Positions 7,794 to 16,218 of a stretch of DNA of 64,000 nt are shown in pieces. How positions within the stretch are numbered: position 1 is the stretch's first letter; the number at the start of each line of letters is the position of its first letter. The position numbers and the translations under genes are program-made. The notes under the pieces are model-generated. The model did not search any database. It had not been told where the DNA came from and worked only from the letters and a program-made list of their open reading frames with translations. Source of the stretch: Sphingomonas_R arantia (GTDB lineage: Bacteria; Pseudomonadota; Alphaproteobacteria; Sphingomonadales; Sphingomonadaceae); the NCBI RefSeq assembly GCF_042682045.1, contig NZ_JBHUGS010000002.1, forward strand, positions 124,001 through 188,000, in the 5' to 3' direction.

Positions 7794-9005
7794 TTATAAC
7801 GTGACGCTCCACTGGACGACCGGGTAGCTGGCGCGCCAGCCGCGGCGGGTGCCGATCGGGGCGGCCTCCGCCAGTTCGATGCGGAGCAGAGTGCCGCCCT
7901 TGATGGGGTGCCAGCGGGCGAGCAGCGCCTCGGATTCGAGCGTGACGGCGTTGGTGACGAGCCGGGTGGGGTGGGGGAGGTTGGTCAGCGTGATCAGCAG
8001 GGTTTCAGACAAGCCGCCGCCGACGAAGACCGCGGCGGGGGGTGGTTGATCGGCGAGGATGATCGGGGCGGCGCCTTCGACGACGGTCAGGCGATCGACG
8101 CCGAGCCGGGCGGCGTTGGTGCGGGCGCGGGCGGCGCGGATGGGGTCGCGTTCGAAGGCGATCGCGCGGGTGGTGGGGTGGGCAAGCAGCCATTCGATCG
8201 CGATCGAGCCGGAGCCTGCGCCGACGTCCCAGAGCAGTTCGCCGGGGCGGGGGGCGAGTGCGGAGAGGGTGAGCGCGCGGATGGGGCGCTTGGTGAGTTG
8301 GCCGTCATGGGCGAACCAGTCGTCGGCGAGGCCGGAGGCTTGCGGTATGACTTCCCCGTTGCCGGCGATCGCGAGGCCGATGGCGACCGGGTGGGCGATG
8401 TCTGTGAAGGCGAAGTTTTGCGCCTGGGTTTGGCGGATGCGTTCGTTCGGGCCGCCGAGTGATTCCAGGACGGTAACGGTCGAGGGGCCGAAGCCTTCGC
8501 CTGTCACATACGCGGCGAGTGCGGCTGCGGCGGGACCGTCGCGGACCAGCACGATCGCTCGGACGCCGGGGGCGAGCAGCGTGCGGAGGCGGGTGAAGGG
8601 CGCGGCGTGGAGGCCGAGGCAGGCGGTGTCCTCCAGCCGCCAGCCGAGCCGGGCGGCGGCGTGGGCGAAGGTGGAGGGTGCGGGGTGCGCGATCCATTCG
8701 TCGGGCTCGAGGTGGCGGGCCAGCGTGCCGCCTGCGCCGAACCAGAAGGGGTCACCCGAGGCTAGCATGACCACGCGCTCGCATCGCCGGGCGAGGAGGG
8801 CGGTGATGCCCTGTTCGAACGGAATAGGCCACGGTTCGGTGGGGCAGGTCAGGTCGGGCAGGAGGGCGAGGTGGCGGGGGGCGCCGACGACGCGTTCGGC
8901 TTGCGACAGCGCGGCGCGGCTTGCTTCGGATAGCCCCGCGGGTCCATCCTCGCCGATGCCGACGATGGTCAGCCAGGGGTCTTGACGCTCAACCATGCCG
9001 AACAT
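7794..9005 (-). CDS. cobL: Precorrin-6B methyltransferase/decarboxylase CobL (CbiE-CbiT fusion)
   Basis: A 403-residue two-domain enzyme. The N-terminal CbiE-type methylase (about residues 10-205; VGIGEDGPAGLS, MLASGDPFWFGAG) methylates C-5. The C-terminal CbiT-type Rossmann methylase (about 225-403; LLWDVGAGSGSIAIEW) methylates C-15 and decarboxylates the C-12 acetate, producing precorrin-8X. The ATG at 9005 is favoured because AGGAT lies 5 bases before it; a second ATG at 8996 is possible. The start region overlaps the start of the divergent cobK gene by 11 bases. Upstream, cobK on the other strand separates it from cobJ, so its expression depends on read-through or a promoter inside cobK. 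Confidence 0.94.
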   Translation of the reverse strand: MFGMVERQDPWLTIVGIGEDGPAGLSEASRAALSQAERVVGAPRHLALLPDLTCPTEPWPIPFEQGITALLARRCERVVMLASGDPFWFGAGGTLARHLEPDEWIAHPAPSTFAHAAARLGWRLEDTACLGLHAAPFTRLRTLLAPGVRAIVLVRDGPAAAALAAYVTGEGFGPSTVTVLESLGGPNERIRQTQAQNFAFTDIAHPVAIGLAIAGNGEVIPQASGLADDWFAHDGQLTKRPIRALTLSALAPRPGELLWDVGAGSGSIAIEWLLAHPTTRAIAFERDPIRAARARTNAARLGVDRLTVVEGAAPIILADQPPPAAVFVGGGLSETLLITLTNLPHPTRLVTNAVTLESEALLARWHPIKGGTLLRIELAEAAPIGTRRGWRASYPVVQWSVTL

Positions 9006-9744
9006 TCTTATCCTGGGCGGGACGAGCGAGGCCAGCGCGCTCGCGGGAGCTGTCGCGGCGGCGGGGCTGCGCGCGACGTTGAGCTATGCCGGGCGCACCG
9101 CGCATCCGCGGGCGCAGCCGGTGGCGGTGCGGGTCGCTGGGTTTGGCGGGGTCGCGGGGCTGGCAGACTATCTGCGGGCGGAGGCGGTGACGCATCTGAT
9201 CGATGCGACCCATCCGTTCGCGGCGCGGATGAGCGCGAATGCGGTTGCCGCGTGTGCGGAGACGGGCGTGCCGTTGGTGGCGTTGACGCGGCCGGCCTGG
9301 GTGCCCGTCGCGGGTGATCGTTGGACGCGGGTGGCCGATATCGACGCGGCGGTGGCGGCGCTGGACGGGGCGGCGCGGCGCGTGATGCTGGCGCTGGGGC
9401 GGATGCATGTTGGTGCGTTCGCGGCCCGGCCGCAGCATCGGTATCTGCTGCGCTTCGTCGATCGGCCGCAGGTGGCGCCTGCCTTGCCGCTGCATGATCT
9501 GGTGGTGGACCGCGGGCCGTTCACGGAGGCGGGCGATACCGCGTTGATGCGCGCGCACGGGACCGAGCTGGTGGTGTGCAAGAATGCCGGCGGGGACGGC
9601 GCGTCGGCCAAGCTGGCGGCGGCGCGGGCGCTGGGCGTGCCGGTAGTGATGATCGACCGGCCGTGGTTGCCGCCGCGCGTCGCGGTGGAGAGCGTCGCCG
9701 AGGTGCTGGACTGGCTGGGTCATGCGGCCGACCGGGGGGTGTAG
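8995..9744 (+). CDS. cobK: Precorrin-6A reductase CobK, on the opposite strand inside the cob operon
   Basis: A 249-residue NADPH-dependent reductase of the macrocycle, converting precorrin-6A to precorrin-6B. The nucleotide-binding start ILILGGTSEASALA, the signature LIDATHPFAARMS, LALGRMHVGAF and the late VVCKNAGGDGA are all family-typical. It is the only gene of the corrin pathway here that reads rightward. Its start codon lies inside the first codons of cobL, and its last 25 bases overlap the end of cobJ tail to tail. Its promoter would lie inside cobL. I see only a weak ribosome-binding site (AGGGG, about 14 bases before the ATG). Confidence 0.94.
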   Translation: MPNILILGGTSEASALAGAVAAAGLRATLSYAGRTAHPRAQPVAVRVAGFGGVAGLADYLRAEAVTHLIDATHPFAARMSANAVAACAETGVPLVALTRPAWVPVAGDRWTRVADIDAAVAALDGAARRVMLALGRMHVGAFAARPQHRYLLRFVDRPQVAPALPLHDLVVDRGPFTEAGDTALMRAHGTELVVCKNAGGDGASAKLAAARALGVPVVMIDRPWLPPRVAVESVAEVLDWLGHAADRGV

Positions 9745-10472
9745 AGGTAGGGCGCGGCGCCGGGGCGGTCGATCGTGCGGGTGCGGCTGGACCCGATGAT
9801 GACGACGGTGCGCATGTCGGCCATGTCGCCGCGCGCGTCGGGCAGGGGGACGATGCGGAGCTGTTCTTCGGGGGTCGAGACGGCGCGGCCGAACAGGACA
9901 AGGCGGGCGTCTCCGCAGGTTTCGCGCAGAACCGCGAGGGCGGCGTCGAGCGTGTCGGGGCGGGCGTTGGAGCGCGGGTTGTAGAAGGCGATCGCGAAGT
10001 CGGCCTCCGCCGCGAGCGCGATGCGGCGGGCGATGAGGGGCCAGGGCTTTAGATTGTCGGACAGGTTGATCGTGCAGAAGTCGTGGCCGAGCGGGGCGCC
10101 GGCGCGCGCGCTGGCGGCGAGCATCGCGGTAATGCCGGGCAGGACGCGGATGTCGAGTAGGCGCCACTCCGGGGGGCCGGCCTCGACGACCTCGAACACC
10201 GCCGATGCCATCGCGAACACGCCGGGGTCGCCGGACGAGACGATGACGACGTGCGCGCCCTCGCTGGCGAGGCGGAGGGCGTACGCGGCGCGGTCGCGCT
10301 CGACGCGGTTATCGGATGGGTGGAGTGTCAGGCCAGCGCGCGGGGCGACGCGCGCGACATAGGGGACGTAGCCGATTACGTCGGTCGCCTGCGCCAGCGC
10401 GGCGGTGACCTCGGGCGTGATCAGGTTCGGGTCGCCGGGGCCGAGGCCGGCGATCGAGAGCGTGCCGGTCAT
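9720..10472 (-). CDS. cobJ: Precorrin-3B C17-methyltransferase CobJ
   Basis: A 250-residue SAM-dependent enzyme that methylates C-17 and drives ring contraction to precorrin-4. Motifs: IAGLGPGDPNLITPE, VIGYVPYVARVAP, VIVSSGDPGVFAMA and CTINLSDNLKPW, all characteristic of CobJ/CbiH. It is the single-domain form without the extra C-terminal part found in some relatives. An ATGA overlap joins it to cobI. Its 3' end overlaps that of cobK on the other strand by 25 bases. Confidence 0.94.
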   Translation of the reverse strand: MTGTLSIAGLGPGDPNLITPEVTAALAQATDVIGYVPYVARVAPRAGLTLHPSDNRVERDRAAYALRLASEGAHVVIVSSGDPGVFAMASAVFEVVEAGPPEWRLLDIRVLPGITAMLAASARAGAPLGHDFCTINLSDNLKPWPLIARRIALAAEADFAIAFYNPRSNARPDTLDAALAVLRETCGDARLVLFGRAVSTPEEQLRIVPLPDARGDMADMRTVVIIGSSRTRTIDRPGAAPYLYTPRSAA

Positions 10473-11209
10473 GGCCGCCGGCCCTGGCCGTGGATCAGCA
10501 GGATCGCGAAATAGGGGGCGGTGTCGCCCGCGTCTTCCAGCCGCAGCACGCGCTGTTCGGGCATGGCGGCATGTTCGACGAGCCAGGCCTCGCCGGTCCG
10601 CCCGGCGGTGGCGACGGCGCGGCGGAGTTTGGCCATGTGGCGGCCGATCTTCATGACGACGAGCGCATCGGTGTCGCGGATGCGGCGGGTGAGTTCGTCC
10701 TCGGGCATGGTTGCGGTGGCGATGGTCAGCACGTCGTCGCCCCAGCTGATCGGCAGGTCGGTGGCGGTCCAGGCGCCCGACATGCCAGTGATGCCGGGCA
10801 CGACCGCGACGGGGACGTGGCCCTTCAGCCGGCTGTGGAGGTGCATGAACGAGCCGTAGAAGAACGGGTCGCCCTCGCACAGCACGACGACGTCCTGGCC
10901 CGCCATCGCGAGCGTCGCGATGTGGCGGGTGCAGCCTGCGTAGAAGGCGCTCAGTCGTTCATTGTAGGCCGGATCGGTGACGGCGATCTCGGTCGTGACG
11001 GGGTAGTCCATTGGATATTCGACCACGTCGGCGTGAAGCATCCCTTCGACCAGTCGTCGGGCGTGGCCCGATCTGCCCCTCTTGCGGAAGAAGGCGAGGT
11101 GGCGCGCGCCGCGGACGAGGCGGTCGGCGCGGACGCTCATGAGGTCCGCGGCACCGGGACCGAGGCCGACACCGTGGACCGTTCCGATCGGAGGAGGCAG
11201 GTCGGTCAT
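10469..11209 (-). CDS. cobI: Precorrin-2 C20-methyltransferase CobI
   Basis: A 246-residue methylase converting precorrin-2 to precorrin-3A. The start HGVGLGPGAADLMSVRA, the VEYPMDYPVT segment, VVLCEGDPFFYGSFMHL and the PGITGMSGAWTA loop match CobI/CbiL. ATGA overlaps connect it to the CobG-CobH gene upstream and cobJ downstream. The ATG at 11209 is fixed by motif spacing. Nothing unusual is seen in the protein. Confidence 0.94.
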   Translation of the reverse strand: MTDLPPPIGTVHGVGLGPGAADLMSVRADRLVRGARHLAFFRKRGRSGHARRLVEGMLHADVVEYPMDYPVTTEIAVTDPAYNERLSAFYAGCTRHIATLAMAGQDVVVLCEGDPFFYGSFMHLHSRLKGHVPVAVVPGITGMSGAWTATDLPISWGDDVLTIATATMPEDELTRRIRDTDALVVMKIGRHMAKLRRAVATAGRTGEAWLVEHAAMPEQRVLRLEDAGDTAPYFAILLIHGQGRRP

Positions 11210-12945
11210 TCGGCGCGGCTGGCGAGCGCGTTGACCGCGGCGACGGTGATCGCGCTGCCGCCAGGACGCCCCTGGACAATCGTGCAGGGGACAGGCTGTT
11301 CCGCCCAGAGCGCGTCCTTCGATTCCACCGCGCCGACGAAGCCGACCGGGCAGCCGATGATCGCGGCGGGGCGCGGGCAGGCGGGGTCGGCGAGCATGTC
11401 GAGCAGGTGGAACAGCGCGGTCGGCGCGTTGCCGATCGCGACCACCGCGCCGGCCAGATGCGGCCGCCAATGTTCGAGCGCGGCGGCGGAGCGGGTGGTG
11501 CCCAGGCTGGCGGCGAGGGCGGGCACGTCGGGCAGGTTGAGTGTGCAGATGACGGGATTGTCGGCGGGCAGGCGGGCGCGGGTGATGCCCTCGCTCACCA
11601 TCCGCGCGTCGCACAGGATGGGCGCGCCGGCGATGAGCGCGGCGCGGGCGGCGGCGGCGAAACCGGGGGAGAAGCGGATGCGGGACGCGAGTTCGACCAG
11701 CCCGGCGGCGTGGATCATACGGACCGCGACGGGCTCCTCGTCGGGGGAGAAGCGCGCGAGGTCCGCCTCGGACCGGATGATGGCGAAGGAGCGGCGGTAG
11801 ATTGCGGCCCCGTCGGTTTCGTAGACATGCGGCATGCGGGGGCTTTCGAAACGGGCGAGGAGCGCGTCTGGGGTGAGGTCGGTGAGCGTGGGGGCGTCGC
11901 CGGCGCGAGCGTGGTGCGAAAGGTCGAAGCGGCCGTCGCGACCGGTGAGGACCGTGTCGGCGGGGCGGGCGCGGGCGCAGCCCTTGGCGCAACCGGAGAC
12001 GTGGAGGGTGCCTTTGACCAGCGGGGCGAGGCGGAGCGCGAGCGGGCGGGTGGCGACGGTCCCTTGCGGGCAGGCGGGGGCGCCGACGCAGGCGTCTATG
12101 CCGCGGAGCGGGTCGGCGTGGGCGTGGTGGTTTGCGACGGGGCCTTCGACGGTCAGGAGCCGCCAGGGGGTGATGCGGATTGCGGCGACGGCTTCGTCGA
12201 AGAGGATATCCGCAAGCGTGGTGGCGGCGATGCGGCCAAACGGGAGCGCTATGACGGTGCCGAGTGCGTTTGGGCCGGGGCGGAGTGTTTCGGTCGCGCG
12301 GGCGGGATGGTGCGTGCCGGTCGCCCAGTCGGCGAGTGGGGCGGTGTGTTTCGCCATGCGGCCGGACGCTGCGCCGCCGGTTGCGAGGAACCAGTCGGCG
12401 AGCGCGTGGACGGCCTCGACTTCCCGGCCCGGGGCGAGGGGGGCGCCGGTGGGGCGGGCGTCGGCGCGGAGGATGAGGGTGCCGTCGTTGCTGCGTTCAA
12501 TGCGGATGTCGGCGGGGTCTTCGGTCAGCGTGGCGGTGGGGCCGGCGTCGATGGCGATGCCGAACTTGCCCGGAAGCGGGGGGAGGTCGGCCGACTGGAG
12601 CGCGAGCGCGATGCGGTGGGTGTCGTCGCCGGGCTGCCAGTCGGGGGCGATCAGTATGGCTGGGCCGGTGTCCTCGGTGGGATTGGGGGGGACGAGGCCG
12701 GCAGCGATGAGGGGCACGAGCGCGGGTCGCCAGTCGCGGCCGACGCCGCGGATCTGGATGGCGGCGCGGTTGGTGATGTCGAGTTCGCCGTTGCCGTGTG
12801 CGAGCGCAACGTCGCAGAGCGCTTGAGCCTGCGCGCGGGTGAGGCGGGCGAGGGGTGGGCGGACGCGGATGAGGAGGCCGTCGCCGGCCGCCATCGGGCG
12901 CCACGGGGTGGGGCACCAGCCGCGGATCTGGGCGGCTTCGGTCAT
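11206..12945 (-). CDS. Fusion of precorrin-3B synthase CobG and precorrin-8X methylmutase CobH
   Basis: A 579-residue two-enzyme protein. Residues 1 to about 370 are CobG, an oxygen-dependent Fe-S monooxygenase of the sulfite/nitrite reductase superfamily that makes precorrin-3B. The Fe-S cysteines are C286, C292, C319 and C323 (ACVGAPACPQG and VSGCAKGCARA). Residues about 375-579 are CobH, which moves a methyl group from C-11 to C-12 to form hydrogenobyrinic acid. Its catalytic histidine is H412 in VRMIHAAGLVELA, and the tail shows IGCPVGFVGAVESKDAL. The two halves act at distant steps of the pathway, so fusion more likely ensures co-production than direct channelling. ATGA overlaps flank it. 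Confidence 0.93.
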   Translation of the reverse strand: MTEAAQIRGWCPTPWRPMAAGDGLLIRVRPPLARLTRAQAQALCDVALAHGNGELDITNRAAIQIRGVGRDWRPALVPLIAAGLVPPNPTEDTGPAILIAPDWQPGDDTHRIALALQSADLPPLPGKFGIAIDAGPTATLTEDPADIRIERSNDGTLILRADARPTGAPLAPGREVEAVHALADWFLATGGAASGRMAKHTAPLADWATGTHHPARATETLRPGPNALGTVIALPFGRIAATTLADILFDEAVAAIRITPWRLLTVEGPVANHHAHADPLRGIDACVGAPACPQGTVATRPLALRLAPLVKGTLHVSGCAKGCARARPADTVLTGRDGRFDLSHHARAGDAPTLTDLTPDALLARFESPRMPHVYETDGAAIYRRSFAIIRSEADLARFSPDEEPVAVRMIHAAGLVELASRIRFSPGFAAAARAALIAGAPILCDARMVSEGITRARLPADNPVICTLNLPDVPALAASLGTTRSAAALEHWRPHLAGAVVAIGNAPTALFHLLDMLADPACPRPAAIIGCPVGFVGAVESKDALWAEQPVPCTIVQGRPGGSAITVAAVNALASRAE

Positions 12946-15900
12946 GCGGCGGGCGCCAGCGATGCGACGATCGCGTTGCGGCGGGTGGGCCAGAGACCGC
13001 TGTGGTGGAGGGCGGCGAAGCGCGCTTCCATCGCCGCCAGCGCGGCGGGGTTGGCGGTGGCGAGGAAGGCGCGGACCGCGTCGTCGCCGAGCGTCGCGTC
13101 GTGGTAGAGGTCGATCAGTTCGGGCGAGACGACGTGGGCAAGGTGCGCGAAGCTGCCGAGATGGTCGAGCGTGGCGGCGATCTCTGCCGCGCCGCGGTAG
13201 CCGTGGCGCATCATGCCCGCGATCCAGGCGGGTTGCGTCGCGCGGCCGCGGACGACGCGCGCGATTTCCTCACGCAGCGGACGCGCGCGGGGGCGGTCGG
13301 GGTCGCGCGCGTCGAGATGGTAGAGCGCGGCGTTGCCGCCGGTGATGGCCTGTGCGGCGGCGAAGCCGGCCTCGTGCGCGGCATAGTCGGCGGCGAGCAG
13401 CAGGTCGGTTTCAGGGAGGTCCTGCGGGTGGACGAAGGCGTCGGCGGCGGCAACCCGGTCGCGCAGGCCGGTGGGGTCCGCGCGGCTGGTCTCTTCGCCG
13501 GCGTCGTCGAAGGCGTGCGAGGAGGCGGAGAGCCACGCCTCGCCCGCGGTCGTGCGGGCGGCGTCGGTGTAGGTGTCGGCGGCGTCGCCCATGCCGAGCC
13601 CGTAGCGGCCGGGGGCGGGGCCGTAGACGCGCGCGGCGGGGGTGCGGCCGGCGAACGGGTTCCAGTCGGCGGGCTCGTCGCGGGCGCAGAGCGCGCGGAC
13701 CGCTTGGCCGAACATGGCGCAGAGCGTGGGGAAGCTGTCGCGGAACAGGCCGGAGATGCGCAGCGTGACGTCGATCCGCGGGCGATCCATGAGGGCGAGC
13801 GGCAGGATCTCGACCCCGGTCACGCGGTCCGACCCGTGATCCCAGACGGGGGCGGCGCCAAGCAGGTGGAGCGCCATGGCGAATTCCTCGCCCGCGGTGC
13901 GCATGGTGGCGGAGCCCCAGAGATCGACGACGAGGCCGCGCGGGTAGTCGCCCTGGTCCTGGAGATGCTGGCGGACCAGTTCGTCGGCGAGGCGCTGGCC
14001 CTGGAGATGGGCCGAGCGCGAGGGGATGGCGCGCGGATCGATGGTGTAGAGGTTGCGGCCGGTGGGCAGGACGTCCGATCGCCCGCGCCAGGGTGAGCCA
14101 GCCGGGCCGGGGGGGACGCGGTGGCCGGCGAGACCGGCGAGGAGCCCGTCGCGTTCCGCCGTGCCGCAGTCCGCGCGGCCGTAGATATGGAGCCCGTCGC
14201 CGAACCGGCTGGCCTTCACGTCGCAGACGAAGGCATCGATCCGGGTCACGGCGTCGGCCGGGCTGGCGGCACCGGCAAGGTCAAGTTCGGCGGTGAGGTC
14301 GAGCGCGGCCGCTTCCTCGGCGATGTCGCCCTGCAAGCGGTCGCGGCGGGCGGGGTCGAGCCCGTCGGCGGTCGAGAATTCGTCGAGCAACGCCTCGAGC
14401 CGGCCGAGGCCCGCGCCGGGGCCGGCGGCGATCTGTGGCGGGGGGAGGTGGCCGAGCGTGACCGCACCGATCCGGCGCTTGGCTTGTGCCGCCTCGCCCG
14501 GATCGTTGACGATGAAGGGGTAGAGGATGGGGAGCGGGCCGACGAGCGCCTCGGGCCAGCAGTCGTCGGACAGTGCGACCGATTTGCCAGGGAGCCATTC
14601 GAGTGTGCCGTGCGCGCCAACGTGGACGAGCGCGTCGGTCGCTTGCGCGCGGAGCCAGAGGTAGAAGGCGACGAAGGCGTGACGGGGGGTGCGGGCGAGG
14701 TCGTGATAGTCGTCGCCGCGGGTTTCGGGGGTGCCGCGTTCGGGTTGGAGCGCGACGAGGATGTTGCCGCGGCGGACGGCGGGGAAGCGGATCGCTTCGT
14801 CGGTGACGGCGGGGTCGGTTTTGGGGTCTCCCCAGGCGGTGTGGAGATCGTCGCGGAGGATTGCGGGGAGGGTGGCTAGGGCAGCCTTGTAGGCGGTGAG
14901 GGGCCAGGCGATTGTGTCCTGCGCCAGTGCTTCAGCGAGCAGTTTGCCGTTCGCGACCGTGTAGCCAGCTTCCAGGAGGTCGGTGAGGATCGCGTCTGCC
15001 GAAGCGAGCGCGTCGAGGCCGACGGCGTGGGCCATTTGCCACGCCTTGCCGGGATAGGTCGACAGGACGAGTGCCACGCGGCGGTCGGCGGCGGGGGTGG
15101 TGCCGAGGCGGACCCAGCCGTGGACGCGGTCCGCGATGGCGGCAATGCGTGTGGGGTCGGCGCGGTGGGCGCGGCGGGTGTATTCGAGCGCGGGGTCGGG
15201 GGTGGCGGCGTCCTTGAAGCTGGCGACGCCGGCGAAGAGGCGACCGTCGACCTCCGGCAGGACGACGTGCATGGCGAGGTCTGCCGCCGAGAGCCCGCGG
15301 GTGGCGTCGGCCCAGGCGCGGCGATCGGAGGTGGCAATCGCGACCTGGAAGACGGGGACGCCGGCGACGTCGAGCGGGGTGGCGTTGTCGGGCCCGCGCG
15401 CGGAGAAGGCGGTGGCGTTGACGATCGCGGCGGGGGCGAGGGCGGCGATCCAGCGGCGGAGCCACGCGGCAGGCTCGCCCTTCAGCGAGGGGGCGAAGAG
15501 CGCCACGACATCGTAGCCGCGCGCGACGAAGGTCGCGTGGAGCGCGGCGATCGGATCGGTATCGGCGGCGAGCAGGTAGGACCGGTAGAAGGTCAGTATG
15601 ATCCGCGGGCGCGTGCTGGCGACCAGCATGGCGGCGGGGCAGGTGATGCCGGTGGCGGGCGCCCAGCCACCGACCGGGGCGACCGCGATCGCGGCCGGGC
15701 CAGGGGCGGCGGTGAGGCCGGCGGCTTGGGCCAGTTCGGTCAGCGCGGCGCGGGCGGCGAGTGCGCCGCCGGTGTCGCAGAGCATCGCCAGCCGCCGGAC
15801 GGTGGCGGCGGGGACGGTCGAGACCGCCTCTAGCGGCGCGTCGGTCCGGCCGTCCGCGGCGAGCACGACGAGCGCGATGCCGCGGTTGCGGGCAAGGGCG

Positions 15901-16211
15901 GCGACCTGTTGCAACCCGTAGGGCCAGTAGGACCGGCCGCCGATCAGCCGGATCAGGATTGCCTTCGCGTGGGCCAGCGTGCGTTCGAGATAGGTGTCGA
16001 CCGACAGCGGGTGCGCCAGATCGGCGAGGTTGGCGAGCCGCAGCGACGGCAGCGTCGTGCCGTCCGCGCCTGCCGCGTGCCAGCCGGCCGCGAATGCCCC
16101 GAGGTCGCTGTCCGAGAAGGACAGCATGACGAGGTCGGCCGCACTGTGACCGAGGTCGCGCGGGGTGGCGCTTTCCTCGATCCCGTGATTTTCGCGGAAG
16201 ATGACGTGCAT
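12942..16211 (-). CDS. cobN: Cobaltochelatase subunit CobN
   Basis: A 1089-residue large subunit of the ATP-dependent aerobic cobalt chelatase, homologous to magnesium chelatase BchH. It binds hydrogenobyrinic acid a,c-diamide and, with CobS and CobT, inserts cobalt. The signature VGAHGTLEWLPGK and nearby ILYPFIVNDPGEAAQAKRR are clear. It is shorter than the roughly 1,270-residue classical CobN but within the range of compact members. I chose the internal ATG at 16211 (MHVIFRENHG) because it lies 7 bases after the cobW stop; the longer frame from 16265 would overlap cobW. The partner genes cobS and cobT are not in this window. Confidence 0.93.
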   Translation of the reverse strand: MHVIFRENHGIEESATPRDLGHSAADLVMLSFSDSDLGAFAAGWHAAGADGTTLPSLRLANLADLAHPLSVDTYLERTLAHAKAILIRLIGGRSYWPYGLQQVAALARNRGIALVVLAADGRTDAPLEAVSTVPAATVRRLAMLCDTGGALAARAALTELAQAAGLTAAPGPAAIAVAPVGGWAPATGITCPAAMLVASTRPRIILTFYRSYLLAADTDPIAALHATFVARGYDVVALFAPSLKGEPAAWLRRWIAALAPAAIVNATAFSARGPDNATPLDVAGVPVFQVAIATSDRRAWADATRGLSAADLAMHVVLPEVDGRLFAGVASFKDAATPDPALEYTRRAHRADPTRIAAIADRVHGWVRLGTTPAADRRVALVLSTYPGKAWQMAHAVGLDALASADAILTDLLEAGYTVANGKLLAEALAQDTIAWPLTAYKAALATLPAILRDDLHTAWGDPKTDPAVTDEAIRFPAVRRGNILVALQPERGTPETRGDDYHDLARTPRHAFVAFYLWLRAQATDALVHVGAHGTLEWLPGKSVALSDDCWPEALVGPLPILYPFIVNDPGEAAQAKRRIGAVTLGHLPPPQIAAGPGAGLGRLEALLDEFSTADGLDPARRDRLQGDIAEEAAALDLTAELDLAGAASPADAVTRIDAFVCDVKASRFGDGLHIYGRADCGTAERDGLLAGLAGHRVPPGPAGSPWRGRSDVLPTGRNLYTIDPRAIPSRSAHLQGQRLADELVRQHLQDQGDYPRGLVVDLWGSATMRTAGEEFAMALHLLGAAPVWDHGSDRVTGVEILPLALMDRPRIDVTLRISGLFRDSFPTLCAMFGQAVRALCARDEPADWNPFAGRTPAARVYGPAPGRYGLGMGDAADTYTDAARTTAGEAWLSASSHAFDDAGEETSRADPTGLRDRVAAADAFVHPQDLPETDLLLAADYAAHEAGFAAAQAITGGNAALYHLDARDPDRPRARPLREEIARVVRGRATQPAWIAGMMRHGYRGAAEIAATLDHLGSFAHLAHVVSPELIDLYHDATLGDDAVRAFLATANPAALAAMEARFAALHHSGLWPTRRNAIVASLAPAA

Positions 16212-16218
16212 GGTGGCG

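Noticed and set aside
11407..13107. Long open frame of 566 codons on the plus strand
   Set aside because: Antisense to the CobG-CobH gene; composition is Gly/Glu/Arg-rich with no recognisable motif.
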